From NCBI RefSeq assembly GCF_003234965.1, contig NZ_QKVK01000007.1, positions 186,001-250,000 on the forward strand: a DNA stretch of 64,000 nucleotides. The letters run 5' to 3'. The DNA comes from Aestuariivirga litoralis (lineage in GTDB: Bacteria > Pseudomonadota > Alphaproteobacteria > Rhizobiales > Aestuariivirgaceae). The position numbers and the translations under genes were made by a program. Shown in pieces: positions 17,909-25,284 of this stretch (positions are counted from its first letter, which is position 1; each line of letters starts with the position of its first letter). The notes under the pieces are model-generated. The model searched no databases, was not told the DNA's origin, and saw only the letters and a program-made list of their open reading frames with translations.

Positions 17909-18970
17909 ATGAAGAATATCTCGGCAACCACCCTCACCGCCTCGCTGCTCGTCACCGTCATCGGCATCCTGCTGGTCATTCCCATGATGCTGCAGTGGGA
18001 ACGCCCGCCGATGGACTCGACCCAGCTCGGCTTCCGCGGCCTCGGCATGGAGCAGATCACCAATCCGCGCCTTGCCGAGAAGGTCAAGGCCGCCAACCCG
18101 CTGCCCACGCCCGACGATGCCGTTCCCAATGACGGCGTGCTCGTCAAGGACGACAAGGAGAACTACAAGAACGTCCAGGTGCTGGGCGACCTCGACACCG
18201 CGCAGTTCGTGCGGCTGATGAACGCCATCTCCACCTGGGTGGCGCCGCAGGAAGGCGACAATGCCGGCTGCGCCTATTGCCACAACCTCGAGAACATGGC
18301 TTCCGACGAGCTCTACACCAAGGTCGTCGCCCGCCGCATGATCCAGATGACGCGGGCCATCAACACCCAGCACAAGAGCCACGTCGCGCAGACCGGCGTC
18401 ACCTGCTACACCTGCCACCGCGGCCAGCCGGTGCCGGCCAATATCTGGGCCACCAACCCGGGCCCCAAGCAGGCGGGCGGCTTTGCCGCCAGCCGCGACG
18501 GCCAGAACCTGGCACACCAGTCGGTGCCGGCCTATGCCTCGCTGCCCTATGACCCCTTCACCACGCTGCTGAACACGCCGGCAGAGAGCATCCGCGTGGT
18601 GGCAACGACGGCGCTGCCCGGCGGCACAGGTGCTGGCGTGAAGGCAACGGAAAAGACCTATGCGCTGATGATGCACATGTCGACCGGCCTCGGCGTCAAC
18701 TGCACCTTCTGCCACAACTCGCGCCAGTTCGCGAACTGGGAGCAGAGCCGGCCGCAGCGCGTCACCGCCTGGCACGGCATCCAGATGGTGCGCGACGTCA
18801 ACGCCACCTACATCGGCTCGCTCACCGACGTCTTCCCCGCCAACCGCAAGGGCCCCGAGGGCGACGTCTACAAGGCCAACTGCGCCACCTGCCACAACGG
18901 CGTGAACAAGCCGCTCTACGGCTTCTCGATGGCGAAGGACTATCCCGAACTCTCGGTCCCCAATCCATGA
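17909..18970 (+). CDS. pufC: Tetraheme reaction centre cytochrome c subunit PufC
   Basis: PufC re-reduces the photo-oxidised special pair from the periplasmic side. The 353-aa protein has one N-terminal hydrophobic segment (about 9-28) and four heme c motifs: CAYCH (121-125), CYTCH (166-170), CTFCH (265-269) and CATCH (325-329). No lipobox cysteine is seen at the N-terminus, so it is probably anchored by an uncleaved helix. pufX is absent; this gene occupies the 3' end of the puf block. Confidence 0.96.
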   Translation: MKNISATTLTASLLVTVIGILLVIPMMLQWERPPMDSTQLGFRGLGMEQITNPRLAEKVKAANPLPTPDDAVPNDGVLVKDDKENYKNVQVLGDLDTAQFVRLMNAISTWVAPQEGDNAGCAYCHNLENMASDELYTKVVARRMIQMTRAINTQHKSHVAQTGVTCYTCHRGQPVPANIWATNPGPKQAGGFAASRDGQNLAHQSVPAYASLPYDPFTTLLNTPAESIRVVATTALPGGTGAGVKATEKTYALMMHMSTGLGVNCTFCHNSRQFANWEQSRPQRVTAWHGIQMVRDVNATYIGSLTDVFPANRKGPEGDVYKANCATCHNGVNKPLYGFSMAKDYPELSVPNP

Positions 18971-19066
18971 GGACCGCGAGCAACCCGAATCTTGTCGTTG
19001 TTGAAATGACGGGAAACCTGCGTGCAGGTCCAGCACGAAACCAACCTCAGTCTGGAGGATAGCAGT

Positions 19067-19219
19067 ATGGACGATCCCAACAGGGTGTGGCCCACCGGCC
19101 TCACCATCAAGGAATCAGAGGAGCTGCATAAGCACGTCATCGATGGCGCGCGGGTGTTCTTTGTGATCGCCCTCTTCGCTCATCTCTTGGCGTACATCTA
19201 CTCGCCGTGGCTGCACTAG
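19067..19219 (+). CDS. pucB: Light-harvesting 2 beta polypeptide PucB
   Basis: This 50-aa protein is the LH2 beta chain. It shows the characteristic VWPTGLT start, His21 (region of the B800 pigment) and the B850 ligand His39 in [17 protein letters not shown] at 19054-19059, 7 bases before the ATG, decides the start; the frame is open further upstream. It lies only 96 bases after pufC with no clear operator or terminator between, so it appears to be read with the puf genes. Confidence 0.94.
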   Translation: MDDPNRVWPTGLTIKESEELHKHVIDGARVFFVIALFAHLLAYIYSPWLH

Positions 19220-19231
19220 GAGGGACATGAC

Positions 19232-19513
19232 ATGAACCAAGGTAGAATCTGGTGCGTCGTGAACCCGACGGTCGGCCTGCCGCTGTTCATCGGCGGCGTG
19301 GCGGTGACGTCTCTCGTGGTGCATGCGTCAGTGATGTCGCACACCACCTGGATGTCGAACTACTGGCAGGGCGCTGCGGCCAAGACCGCCGCGGTCGACA
19401 CCACCATCGCTCCGGTGGCGTCGAATGTCACGAAGACCGGCGATGGCTATGTCATCACCGTGAAGGTGACGCCCGATGCCGCACTCGACGGCTCGAAGCT
19501 GGCCGCCAAGTAG
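19232..19513 (+). CDS. pucA: Light-harvesting 2 alpha polypeptide PucA with a long C-terminal tail
   Basis: This LH2 alpha chain begins MNQGRIWCVVNP and has the B850 ligand His31 and the SHTTW motif. Tyr44 and Trp45, the same pair as in high-light B800-850 chains of Rhodoblastus acidophilus, suggest an ordinary 850-nm form. At 93 aa it carries about 40 residues more than typical 50-55-aa alpha chains. The extra part is Ala/Thr/Val rich and ends after DGSKLAAK on the periplasmic side. AGGAGGG precedes the start. Confidence 0.93.
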   Translation: MNQGRIWCVVNPTVGLPLFIGGVAVTSLVVHASVMSHTTWMSNYWQGAAAKTAAVDTTIAPVASNVTKTGDGYVITVKVTPDAALDGSKLAAK

Positions 19514-19548
19514 CATGGCTCGGCCGTTCCGCAACGGACGGCAACGAC

Positions 19549-19592
19549 AGCGCGGGAGGTGCGCGGGGCGCAAAGGCACCGCTCTCCTCCCG
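19549..19592 (+). promoter_or_regulatory. Hairpin between pucA and pucC
   Basis: GCGGGAGG pairs with CCTCCCGC across a roughly 26-base interval that itself contains GGTGC and GCACC. It lies in the 114-base pucA-pucC spacer. It could stabilise pucBA mRNA and lower pucC expression, as proposed for other puc operons; that role is inference. Confidence 0.55.
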
Positions 19593-19627
19593 CACGACAC
19601 TCTTCTTCCCCTCAGCGTCAAGACGCC

Positions 19628-21031
19628 ATGAACCGCTTCAGCCAACGCATGATGAGAGCCTGGGCCGGGCTCGGCGCCAAGTATCTGCCCTTCGCGGATG
19701 CGGCGTCGGATGACGTGCCCCTCGAGCGGCTGCTGCGGCTTTCCCTGTTCCAGGTCTCGGCCGGCATGACGCTGGTGCTGCTGGTCGGCACGCTGAACCG
19801 CGTGATGATCGTGGAACTCGGCGTGCCCGCCTCGCTGGTCGCCGTCATGCTCGCCATGCCGCTGGTGGCTGCGCCCTTCCGCGCCCTGATCGGCTTCAAG
19901 TCCGACACCCACCGCTCCGCGCTCGGCTGGAAGCGCGTGCCCTATTTCTACAAGGGCACCATGGTGCAGTTCGGCGGCCTCGCCATCATGCCCTTTGCCC
20001 TGCTCGTGCTGGCACGGCAGGGCCACGCAGCCGACATTCCGCCCATCGTCGGCCAGATCGCGGCGGCACTGGCCTTCCTGCTGGTGGGTGCCGGCCTCAA
20101 TACCACCCAGACGGTCGGGCTGGCGCTCGCCACCGACCTCACGCCGCCGGAAAAGCAGCCCAATGTCGTCGGCCTCATGTATGTGGCGCTGCTTGCCGGC
20201 TCGATCGTCAGTGCGCTGATCTTCGGGGCCCTGCTCTATCACTTCACGCCCGGCCGCCTCGTTCAGGTGATCCAGGGTGCCGGTGTGGCCACCATCCTGC
20301 TCAACGGCATTGCCGTGTGGAAGCAGGAGGCGCGCGGCACCGCGCGCCCCCGCCACAACGCGACGCCGGACCCGACCTTCCAGCAGTCATGGGCCTCCTT
20401 CATGGCGGGCGACAAGGCGCTGGCCCGTCTCGTCGCCGTCGGCGTCGGCACCCTCGCCTTCTCCATGCAGGACGTGATGCTGGAGCCCTATGGCGGCCAG
20501 GTGCTGGGCCTCGCCGTGTCACGCACCACGCTGCTGACCGCCGCCATGGCCGCGGGCGGCCTCATCGGCTTCAGCCTCGCATCCTATGTGCTGAGCCGCG
20601 GCTTCGATGCCTTCCGCATGGCCTCGTTCGGGGCCATGGTCGGCGTTCCGGCCTTCCTGATGATCATTCTGGCCGCACCGCTGATGTCGCCCCTGCTCTT
20701 CGGGCTGGGCACCTTCCTCATCGGCTTCGGCGCCGGGCTGTTCGGCCATGGCACGCTCACCGCAACCATGAACAGCGCGCCGCCGGCGCAGCGCGGCCTG
20801 GCGCTGGGGGCCTGGGGCGCGGTTCAGGCCACGGCTGCCGGCCTCGGCGTGGCGCTGGGCGGCGTCATCCGCGACACGCTCTCGGCGCTGGACAGCGGAA
20901 GCCTGCTGACACCCTACCTCGCGGTCTATATCCTCGAGGTGATCCTGCTGATTGCCGCCATCGTTACCATGACTGCCCTCATCAAGAGCCCGCGCGGGGC
21001 TGCCTCCTCCCACCCGGCCCAGTTGCGATGA
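19628..21031 (+). CDS. pucC: PucC, LH2 assembly protein of the BCD/PucC transporter-like family
   Basis: This 467-aa polytopic protein (about 12 membrane spans) belongs to the PucC/LhaA family of major-facilitator-like proteins required for antenna assembly or pigment delivery. It has the family stretches LGTLNRVMIVELGVP-like (here VGTLNRVMIVELGVP), ALIGFKSDTHRS and LEPYGGQVLGL. It is clearly paralogous to the gene at 42739 and more distantly to that at 26473. The start at 19628 gives the family's usual N-terminus; the open frame upstream is non-coding spacer. Confidence 0.93.
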   Translation: MNRFSQRMMRAWAGLGAKYLPFADAASDDVPLERLLRLSLFQVSAGMTLVLLVGTLNRVMIVELGVPASLVAVMLAMPLVAAPFRALIGFKSDTHRSALGWKRVPYFYKGTMVQFGGLAIMPFALLVLARQGHAADIPPIVGQIAAALAFLLVGAGLNTTQTVGLALATDLTPPEKQPNVVGLMYVALLAGSIVSALIFGALLYHFTPGRLVQVIQGAGVATILLNGIAVWKQEARGTARPRHNATPDPTFQQSWASFMAGDKALARLVAVGVGTLAFSMQDVMLEPYGGQVLGLAVSRTTLLTAAMAAGGLIGFSLASYVLSRGFDAFRMASFGAMVGVPAFLMIILAAPLMSPLLFGLGTFLIGFGAGLFGHGTLTATMNSAPPAQRGLALGAWGAVQATAAGLGVALGGVIRDTLSALDSGSLLTPYLAVYILEVILLIAAIVTMTALIKSPRGAASSHPAQLR

Positions 21032-21089
21032 GCCGCCCGCCAACCCGAACCGAGACGCGAACCGACACGCGAACCAAGAAGGAGCCGAC

Positions 21090-21668
21090 ATGAGCCACGA
21101 AATCACCCGCATGTATGCCAATGCCGCCACCGCCGCCAAGGCCGCGGAGGAGCTGCGCGAGGAAGGCTTCGCCGATATCTTCGTGGTCAACCCGCCGGGC
21201 TCCGCCGATGTGCCGGTCTCCGCCATCGCCGCGCAGATCGCGCTGGGCCACGTCCACCTGCCGGAGGCGAGGATCTATGCCAAGGGTGTTGCCGCCGGAC
21301 ATGCGCTGGTGACGGTGCATGCGCCCTTCGGCTCCGGCCGGCTGGCGGAAACCATTCTCGCCTCCCACGGCCCCGTCGAGTCCGGCCTGCCCCAGGCGGA
21401 GCCGGACCGGATCTGGGATGATGCAGCGCCCCTCTCCAGCGCCATGATGATGCCGCTGCTGATCAATGATCCCGATCCGATGTCGAAGGTCCTCGGCATC
21501 CCGGCGGTCACCTCGGGTGAGTGCAGCTTCTCCGAGAAGCTCGGCATGCCGCTGCTGACCAATGGCGAACTGGGCGACAGGGGCCGCCTGGGCCTCCCCT
21601 TCCTGTCGAACAACCCCACCCCCCTCTCCTCCGCCCTCGGCCTGCCGGTGCTGAGCAAGCGGCAATAA
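21090..21668 (+). CDS. Puc-operon protein of unknown function with five 16-residue C-terminal repeats
   Basis: This 192-aa soluble-looking protein follows pucC by 58 bases. Residues 1-100 form an alpha/beta-type domain starting MSHEITRMYANAATAAKAAE; it resembles stress-protein-like ferredoxin folds only in general pattern. Residues 114-192 are five repeats of 16 residues with consensus xxSxxLGxPxLxxxxx (examples: PMSKVLGIPAVTSGEC, SFSEKLGMPLLTNGEL). No signal peptide, metal motif or membrane span is seen. Position suggests a role in LH2 assembly or regulation, but this is inference. A REP element directly downstream probably ends the operon. Confidence 0.8.
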   Translation: MSHEITRMYANAATAAKAAEELREEGFADIFVVNPPGSADVPVSAIAAQIALGHVHLPEARIYAKGVAAGHALVTVHAPFGSGRLAETILASHGPVESGLPQAEPDRIWDDAAPLSSAMMMPLLINDPDPMSKVLGIPAVTSGECSFSEKLGMPLLTNGELGDRGRLGLPFLSNNPTPLSSALGLPVLSKRQ

Positions 21669-21690
21669 GGCTGCGCGATCTGGCCAGTCA

Positions 21691-22027
21691 ATGACCGCCG
21701 GGCCCTGGGCCCGGCGACCCTTTTTGGCACGAGCCAAAGGGTGCCCGGGACGAGCCCGGGCATGATGAACGGGGGTGGTGTCGCCGGGCATGCACTCCAA
21801 TAGCTCATCATCGCCGGGCTTGTCCCGGCGACCCTTTTTGGCACCAGCCAAAGGGTGCCCGGGACGAGCCCGGGCATGATGAAAGGGGTAGTGTCGCCGG
21901 GCTTGTCTTCCAATAGCTCATCATCGCCGGGCTCATCCTCAAGGTAATGCTCATCATCGCCGGGCTTGTCCCCGCGACCCTTTTCAGCACCAGCCAAAGG
22001 TGTCCGGGACGAGCCCGGGCATGATGA
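21691..22027. repeat. REP array, left block (three copies)
   Basis: Copies of about 78 bases lie at 21691-21768, 21805-21882 and 21951-22027. Each reads CATCATCGCCGGGCTTGTCC, then a CCCTTTTTGGC centre, then GACGAGCCCGGGCATGATGA, forming a long imperfect palindrome. Spacer pieces such as CCAATAGC and GTCGCCGGG recur. The block starts 22 bases after the last puc-operon stop and may act as a terminator or mRNA stabiliser. Confidence 0.9.
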
Positions 22028-22136
22028 AAGGGGGGAAGCGTTGCCGCGTTTGTTCCGGCGAACCTTTTCCCTGCTGCGTAGCCAATGCAAAGTCTTTCAT
22101 GTTGACGGTTCTGCCGTTGCGACCCCCAAATGCCTC

Positions 22137-22424
22137 ATGGCCAGCGGGTTCTGCTACATCCTCGCACATCGGCGGAATGGCGTGCTCTACGTCGGCGTGA
22201 CGCGGAATCTGCCGCGGCGGATATACGAGCATCGCATGGGCTTGCTGGGCGGGTTCACCAGCCGGTACGGGGTGACACGGCTCGTGCTCTACGAGGAATA
22301 CCCTCGCTTCATGGATGCCGTTCAGCGGGAGAAGAACATCAAGCATTGGCCACGGGCGTGGAAGATAAACCTCATCGAAGCCGGCAATCCGGAATGGATC
22401 GATCTCTACGATCAGCTGATGTGA
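22137..22424 (+). CDS. GIY-YIG domain single-domain nuclease-like protein
   Basis: This 95-aa protein is a stand-alone GIY-YIG domain of the UPF0213/YhbQ-like type. Visible family features are FCYILAHRRNGVLYVGVT (the GIY and YIG strands), an arginine-rich LPRRIYEH helix and a later acidic QREKNIKHW segment. The ATG at 22137 gives the compact family length; the frame is open further upstream through REP sequence. It lies between two REP blocks. Such genes are common in alphaproteobacterial repeat clusters, and their cellular role is not settled. Confidence 0.85.
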   Translation: MASGFCYILAHRRNGVLYVGVTRNLPRRIYEHRMGLLGGFTSRYGVTRLVLYEEYPRFMDAVQREKNIKHWPRAWKINLIEAGNPEWIDLYDQLM

Positions 22425-22469
22425 TGAAGTCTCACGAAGTCATCATCAAGGGGCTCAACTCTCTCAAAC

Positions 22470-23010
22470 TCATCATCGCCGGGCTTGTCCCGGCGACCCT
22501 TTTGGCACCAGCCAAAGGGTGCCCGGGACGAGCCCGGGCATGATGAACGGGGGTGGTGTCGCCGCGCTTGCCCTCCAATGCTCATCATCGCCGGGCTTGT
22601 CCCGGCGACCCTTTTTGGCACCAGCCAAAGGGTGCCCGGGACGAGCCCGGGCATGATGAACAGGGGTGGTGTCGCGGGGCTCATCCTCAAGGTAATGCTC
22701 ATCATCGCCGGGCTTGTCCCGGCGACCCTTTTCAGCACCGGCCAAAGGGTGCCCGGGACGAGCCCGGGCATGATGAATGGGGGGTTGGTGTCGCCGGGCT
22801 CATCCTCAAGGTAATTCTCATCATCGCCGGGCTTGTCCCGGCGACCCTTTTCAGCACCGGCCAAAGGGTGCCCGGGACGAGCCCGGGCATGATGAATGGG
22901 GGGTTGTGTCGCAGGGCTTGCCCTCCAATAGCTCATCATCGCCGGGCTTGTCCCGGCGACCCTTTTTGGCACCAGCCAAAGGGTGCCCGGGACGAGCCCG
23001 GGCATGATGA
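22470..23010. repeat. REP array, right block (five copies)
   Basis: Copies lie at 22470-22546, 22582-22659, 22699-22776, 22818-22894 and 22933-23010, all in the same orientation as the left block and nearly identical. Spacers of 35-41 bases also repeat in part (CTCATCCTCAAGGTAAT; GCTTGCCCTCCAAT). The last copy ends 12 bases before the stop of the convergent fni gene. The whole array therefore fills the space between two convergent operons, where it could act as a bidirectional terminator. Confidence 0.92.
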
Positions 23011-23022
23011 AACATCAGGGCA

Positions 23023-24042
23023 TCAGGGCAGCAGGTCCGCCCCGCGCAGCGTGGCGAGGTCTTTCGAACCCGTGGCGAGGCAGGTGATCCTCAGGGCGTC
23101 GGCGAAAGCCTGCACGTGGGCGACCACGGCTTCCGTGCCCTGCATCGCGGCGGGCAGCAGGGAGGCGGCCTGGGCCGCGAGGTTTGCCCCCAGCCGGATG
23201 GCCTTGGCGGCATCGAGGCCATGGCGGATGCCGCCCGAGGCGATGAGCGGCACGTCCGGCAGGGCCGCGCGCACCTCGGCGAGGCACTGGGGGGTGGGAA
23301 TGCCCCAGTCGCGGAAGATCTCGCCCAGGTTCCCGCCATCCGGCGCCCCGAGCCTGGCGCCCTCGACGGCGGCCCAGCTGGTGCCGCCGGCGCCGGCGAC
23401 GTCGATCGCCGCCACGCCGCAGGACACGAGGCGGCGCGCCACCTCGCCGCTGATGCCGCTGCCAACTTCCTTGGCGATCACCGGAACGGGCAGCTTGCCG
23501 GTGAGCTGTTCGATCGCCCTCTGGACGCCAGACCAGTTGCGGTCACCCCCCGGCTGCACCGCCTCCTGCACCGGGTTCAGGTGCAGGATCAGCGCATCGG
23601 CCTGAAGCTGGTCGACGGCGCGCCGCGCCTCGTCGATCCCCATGCCGTTGACCAGCTGGATGGCGCCAAGATTGCCGTAGATCGGGATCGAGGGGGCGAT
23701 GCGGCGCAGTTCCGGCCCGAGGCCGGAGTTGTCACGCGTGGTGAGCGAGATCCGCTGCGAGCCCACGCCCATGGCGAAACCCATTTGCTCCGCCGCTTCG
23801 GCAATGGCGCGGTTGATGCGGTCGGAGACATCCGGCCCGCCGGTCATGGAGGAGGCGAGGAAGGGCAGCCGAAGCGGCCGCCCGAGGAAGGAGGTGGAAA
23901 GGTTTATCTTGTCATAATCCACTTCCGGCAAGGCATCGTGGCGGAAGCGGACATGGTCGAAGCCGGCGGGCACGCTGTGGCGTGCCCCGCCGGCCAGGAC
24001 GATGTCGATGTGGTCGCGCTTGCGGCGCTCGATCTCGCTCAT
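23023..24042 (-). CDS. fni: Type 2 isopentenyl-diphosphate delta-isomerase
   Basis: This 339-aa FMN enzyme interconverts isopentenyl and dimethylallyl diphosphate, feeding carotenoid and phytol-tail synthesis. It has the family segments RKRDHIDI at the N-terminus, MTGG, HLNPVQEAVQPGGDRNW with the conserved Gln/Glu, and a C-terminal phosphate-binding loop SGGIRHGLDAAKAIRLGA. It is the last gene of the bchG-to-fni minus-strand series, starting 36 bases after cycA. Confidence 0.94.
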   Translation of the reverse strand: MSEIERRKRDHIDIVLAGGARHSVPAGFDHVRFRHDALPEVDYDKINLSTSFLGRPLRLPFLASSMTGGPDVSDRINRAIAEAAEQMGFAMGVGSQRISLTTRDNSGLGPELRRIAPSIPIYGNLGAIQLVNGMGIDEARRAVDQLQADALILHLNPVQEAVQPGGDRNWSGVQRAIEQLTGKLPVPVIAKEVGSGISGEVARRLVSCGVAAIDVAGAGGTSWAAVEGARLGAPDGGNLGEIFRDWGIPTPQCLAEVRAALPDVPLIASGGIRHGLDAAKAIRLGANLAAQAASLLPAAMQGTEAVVAHVQAFADALRITCLATGSKDLATLRGADLLP

Positions 24043-24078
24043 CGGGCTAGCCCGCCGAGCCGATCAGGCTTGACGCGA

Positions 24079-24459
24079 TCAGGGATTGGCCTTGAGGAAG
24101 GCGATGACGTTGGCCACGTCCTCGGGCTTCTTCAGGCCGCCGAAGGCCATCTTGGTGCCGGGCACGAAGGCCTTGGGGTTGGGCAGGTATTCGGTAAGGG
24201 TCGCCTCGTCCCAGACCACACCTTCCTCGCCCTTCTTGATCATGCCGGCGGAATACTTGTAGTCCGGCACCGAGGCGGCCTTGCGGCCGACCACGCCCTT
24301 CAGCGTCGGGCCGACCTTGTTCACGCCCTTTTCGTTCTCGTGGCAGGCCTTGCACTGGTTGAACACCTTCTGGCCGGCGGCGGCATCGCCATCGGCGTGG
24401 GCCGGCACGGTGAACAGCACGGCGGAAGCGAGCGCGGCGAAGACGGCTTTCTTGATCAT
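24079..24459 (-). CDS. cycA: Cytochrome c2
   Basis: This 126-aa protein is a small class I cytochrome c with an N-terminal signal peptide ending near AHADG, heme motif CKACH (36-40) and an axial methionine in GTKMAFGG near residue 102. Cytochrome c2 shuttles electrons from the bc1 complex to PufC or the reaction centre in the periplasm. The ATG at 24459 is chosen because it begins the signal peptide and is preceded by AAGGAAC. The frame is open further upstream, overlapping the neighbouring membrane-protein gene. Confidence 0.92.
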   Translation of the reverse strand: MIKKAVFAALASAVLFTVPAHADGDAAAGQKVFNQCKACHENEKGVNKVGPTLKGVVGRKAASVPDYKYSAGMIKKGEEGVVWDEATLTEYLPNPKAFVPGTKMAFGGLKKPEDVANVIAFLKANP

Positions 24460-24488
24460 CACTTGTTCCTTCACGGTTTGACGAATTC

Positions 24489-24788
24489 TCAGTCGGTGGA
24501 AGGCACGCCCTCGGCATGTCTTGTGGCGGCCAGTCTTAGAACCACATCGGCCAGATGCGCAAGAAGCCCCCCCAGCAGATAGATTGCGACAAAGAGCCAT
24601 CCCGCCTGCTGCAGCGCGGCGCGCAGCGCCAGCACCAGCGCCGCGCCCGCAAGCCCGTTGGCCACGAAGGACAGGAGCAGGAAAGTCCTCTGTCTCCGCC
24701 AAAAGTAGTAGGAGGCGGCGGCGATCTCGATGGCGAGCACGACGAGGATCACCCCCGCGATCTGCCCTGAACTGACGAACTGCTCCAT
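24489..24788 (-). CDS. Small membrane protein of unknown function between tspO and cycA
   Basis: This 99-aa protein has three predicted membrane spans (about 10-27, 36-56 and 62-85). It has a YYFWRRQR positive loop after the first span and a charged C-terminus. It starts 7 bases after the tspO stop, so it is likely co-translated with it. I do not recognise a named family. Its place in the operon between tspO and cytochrome c2 suggests a membrane function related to pigment or electron transfer, without further support. Confidence 0.7.
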   Translation of the reverse strand: MEQFVSSGQIAGVILVVLAIEIAAASYYFWRRQRTFLLLSFVANGLAGAALVLALRAALQQAGWLFVAIYLLGGLLAHLADVVLRLAATRHAEGVPSTD

Positions 24789-24795
24789 CCCCGGG

Positions 24796-25284
24796 TCACC
24801 GGAAGGGAGCGTTCATCTGCACAATGCGCAGGTTGAGGAATGAGGCGGTGGAGACCCAGGCGAGATAGGGCAGCAGCAGGATCCCCGCCCAGCCGGAAAC
24901 CGAGCCCAGCGCCACGATCAGCCCGAGGATCGAGAACCACAGCAGCACCACTTCCGCCAGCGCCCAGTCGGGCCGGCGCAGCTTGAAGAAGATGCCGCTC
25001 CACGCGATGTTGAGGACGGCGTTGATGGTGAGTGCCCAGAAGATCAGCGGGCGCGCCTCGGTGCCTTCCGCCGCCACCCAGGCCAGCGCTGCGGCGATCA
25101 CCGTCAGCACGAAGATCGTCGTCCACACCGGGCCGAAGGCCCAGTCCGGGGGCTTCCAGGAGGGCTTCTTCAGGGCGTCGTACCACGCGCCGGTCTCGGT
25201 CAGCACCGCGCCGGCAACGGCGACGACGATGGCCACCGCCGAGGCGATGCCGAGCGGCCAGAGGAATTCGGGCGTCCATGTCAT
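24796..25284 (-). CDS. tspO: TspO/MBR family outer-membrane tryptophan-rich sensory protein
   Basis: This 162-aa protein has five membrane spans and the family's Trp-rich pattern: WYDALKKPSWKPPDWAFGPVW and the LNIAWSGIFF stretch. In Rhodobacter, TspO modulates photosynthesis gene expression and porphyrin intermediates in response to oxygen. The ATG at 25284 overlaps the bchP stop as ATGA, which decides it over the longer open frame. In many relatives tspO lies near crtB; here it is in the bchP operon. Confidence 0.93.
   Translation of the reverse strand: MTWTPEFLWPLGIASAVAIVVAVAGAVLTETGAWYDALKKPSWKPPDWAFGPVWTTIFVLTVIAAALAWVAAEGTEARPLIFWALTINAVLNIAWSGIFFKLRRPDWALAEVVLLWFSILGLIVALGSVSGWAGILLLPYLAWVSTASFLNLRIVQMNAPFR

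Noticed and set aside
18990-19013. A possible PpsR site before pucB (TGTC...GACG)
   Set aside because: The spacing between half-sites is one base too long and the end bases do not match TGT-N12-ACA.
18971-19066. A pufX gene after pufM/pufC
   Set aside because: No suitable frame exists; pufC follows pufM directly and pucB comes next.
22412-23005. Open frames of 100-350 codons through the REP block
   Set aside because: They translate the palindromes into repeating GLVPGT/DKPGDD-type text and have no independent support.
21691-23010. The evenly spaced repeats looked at first like a CRISPR array
   Set aside because: The repeats are 78-base palindromes, the spacers are themselves partly repeated, a gene interrupts the array and no cas gene is nearby.
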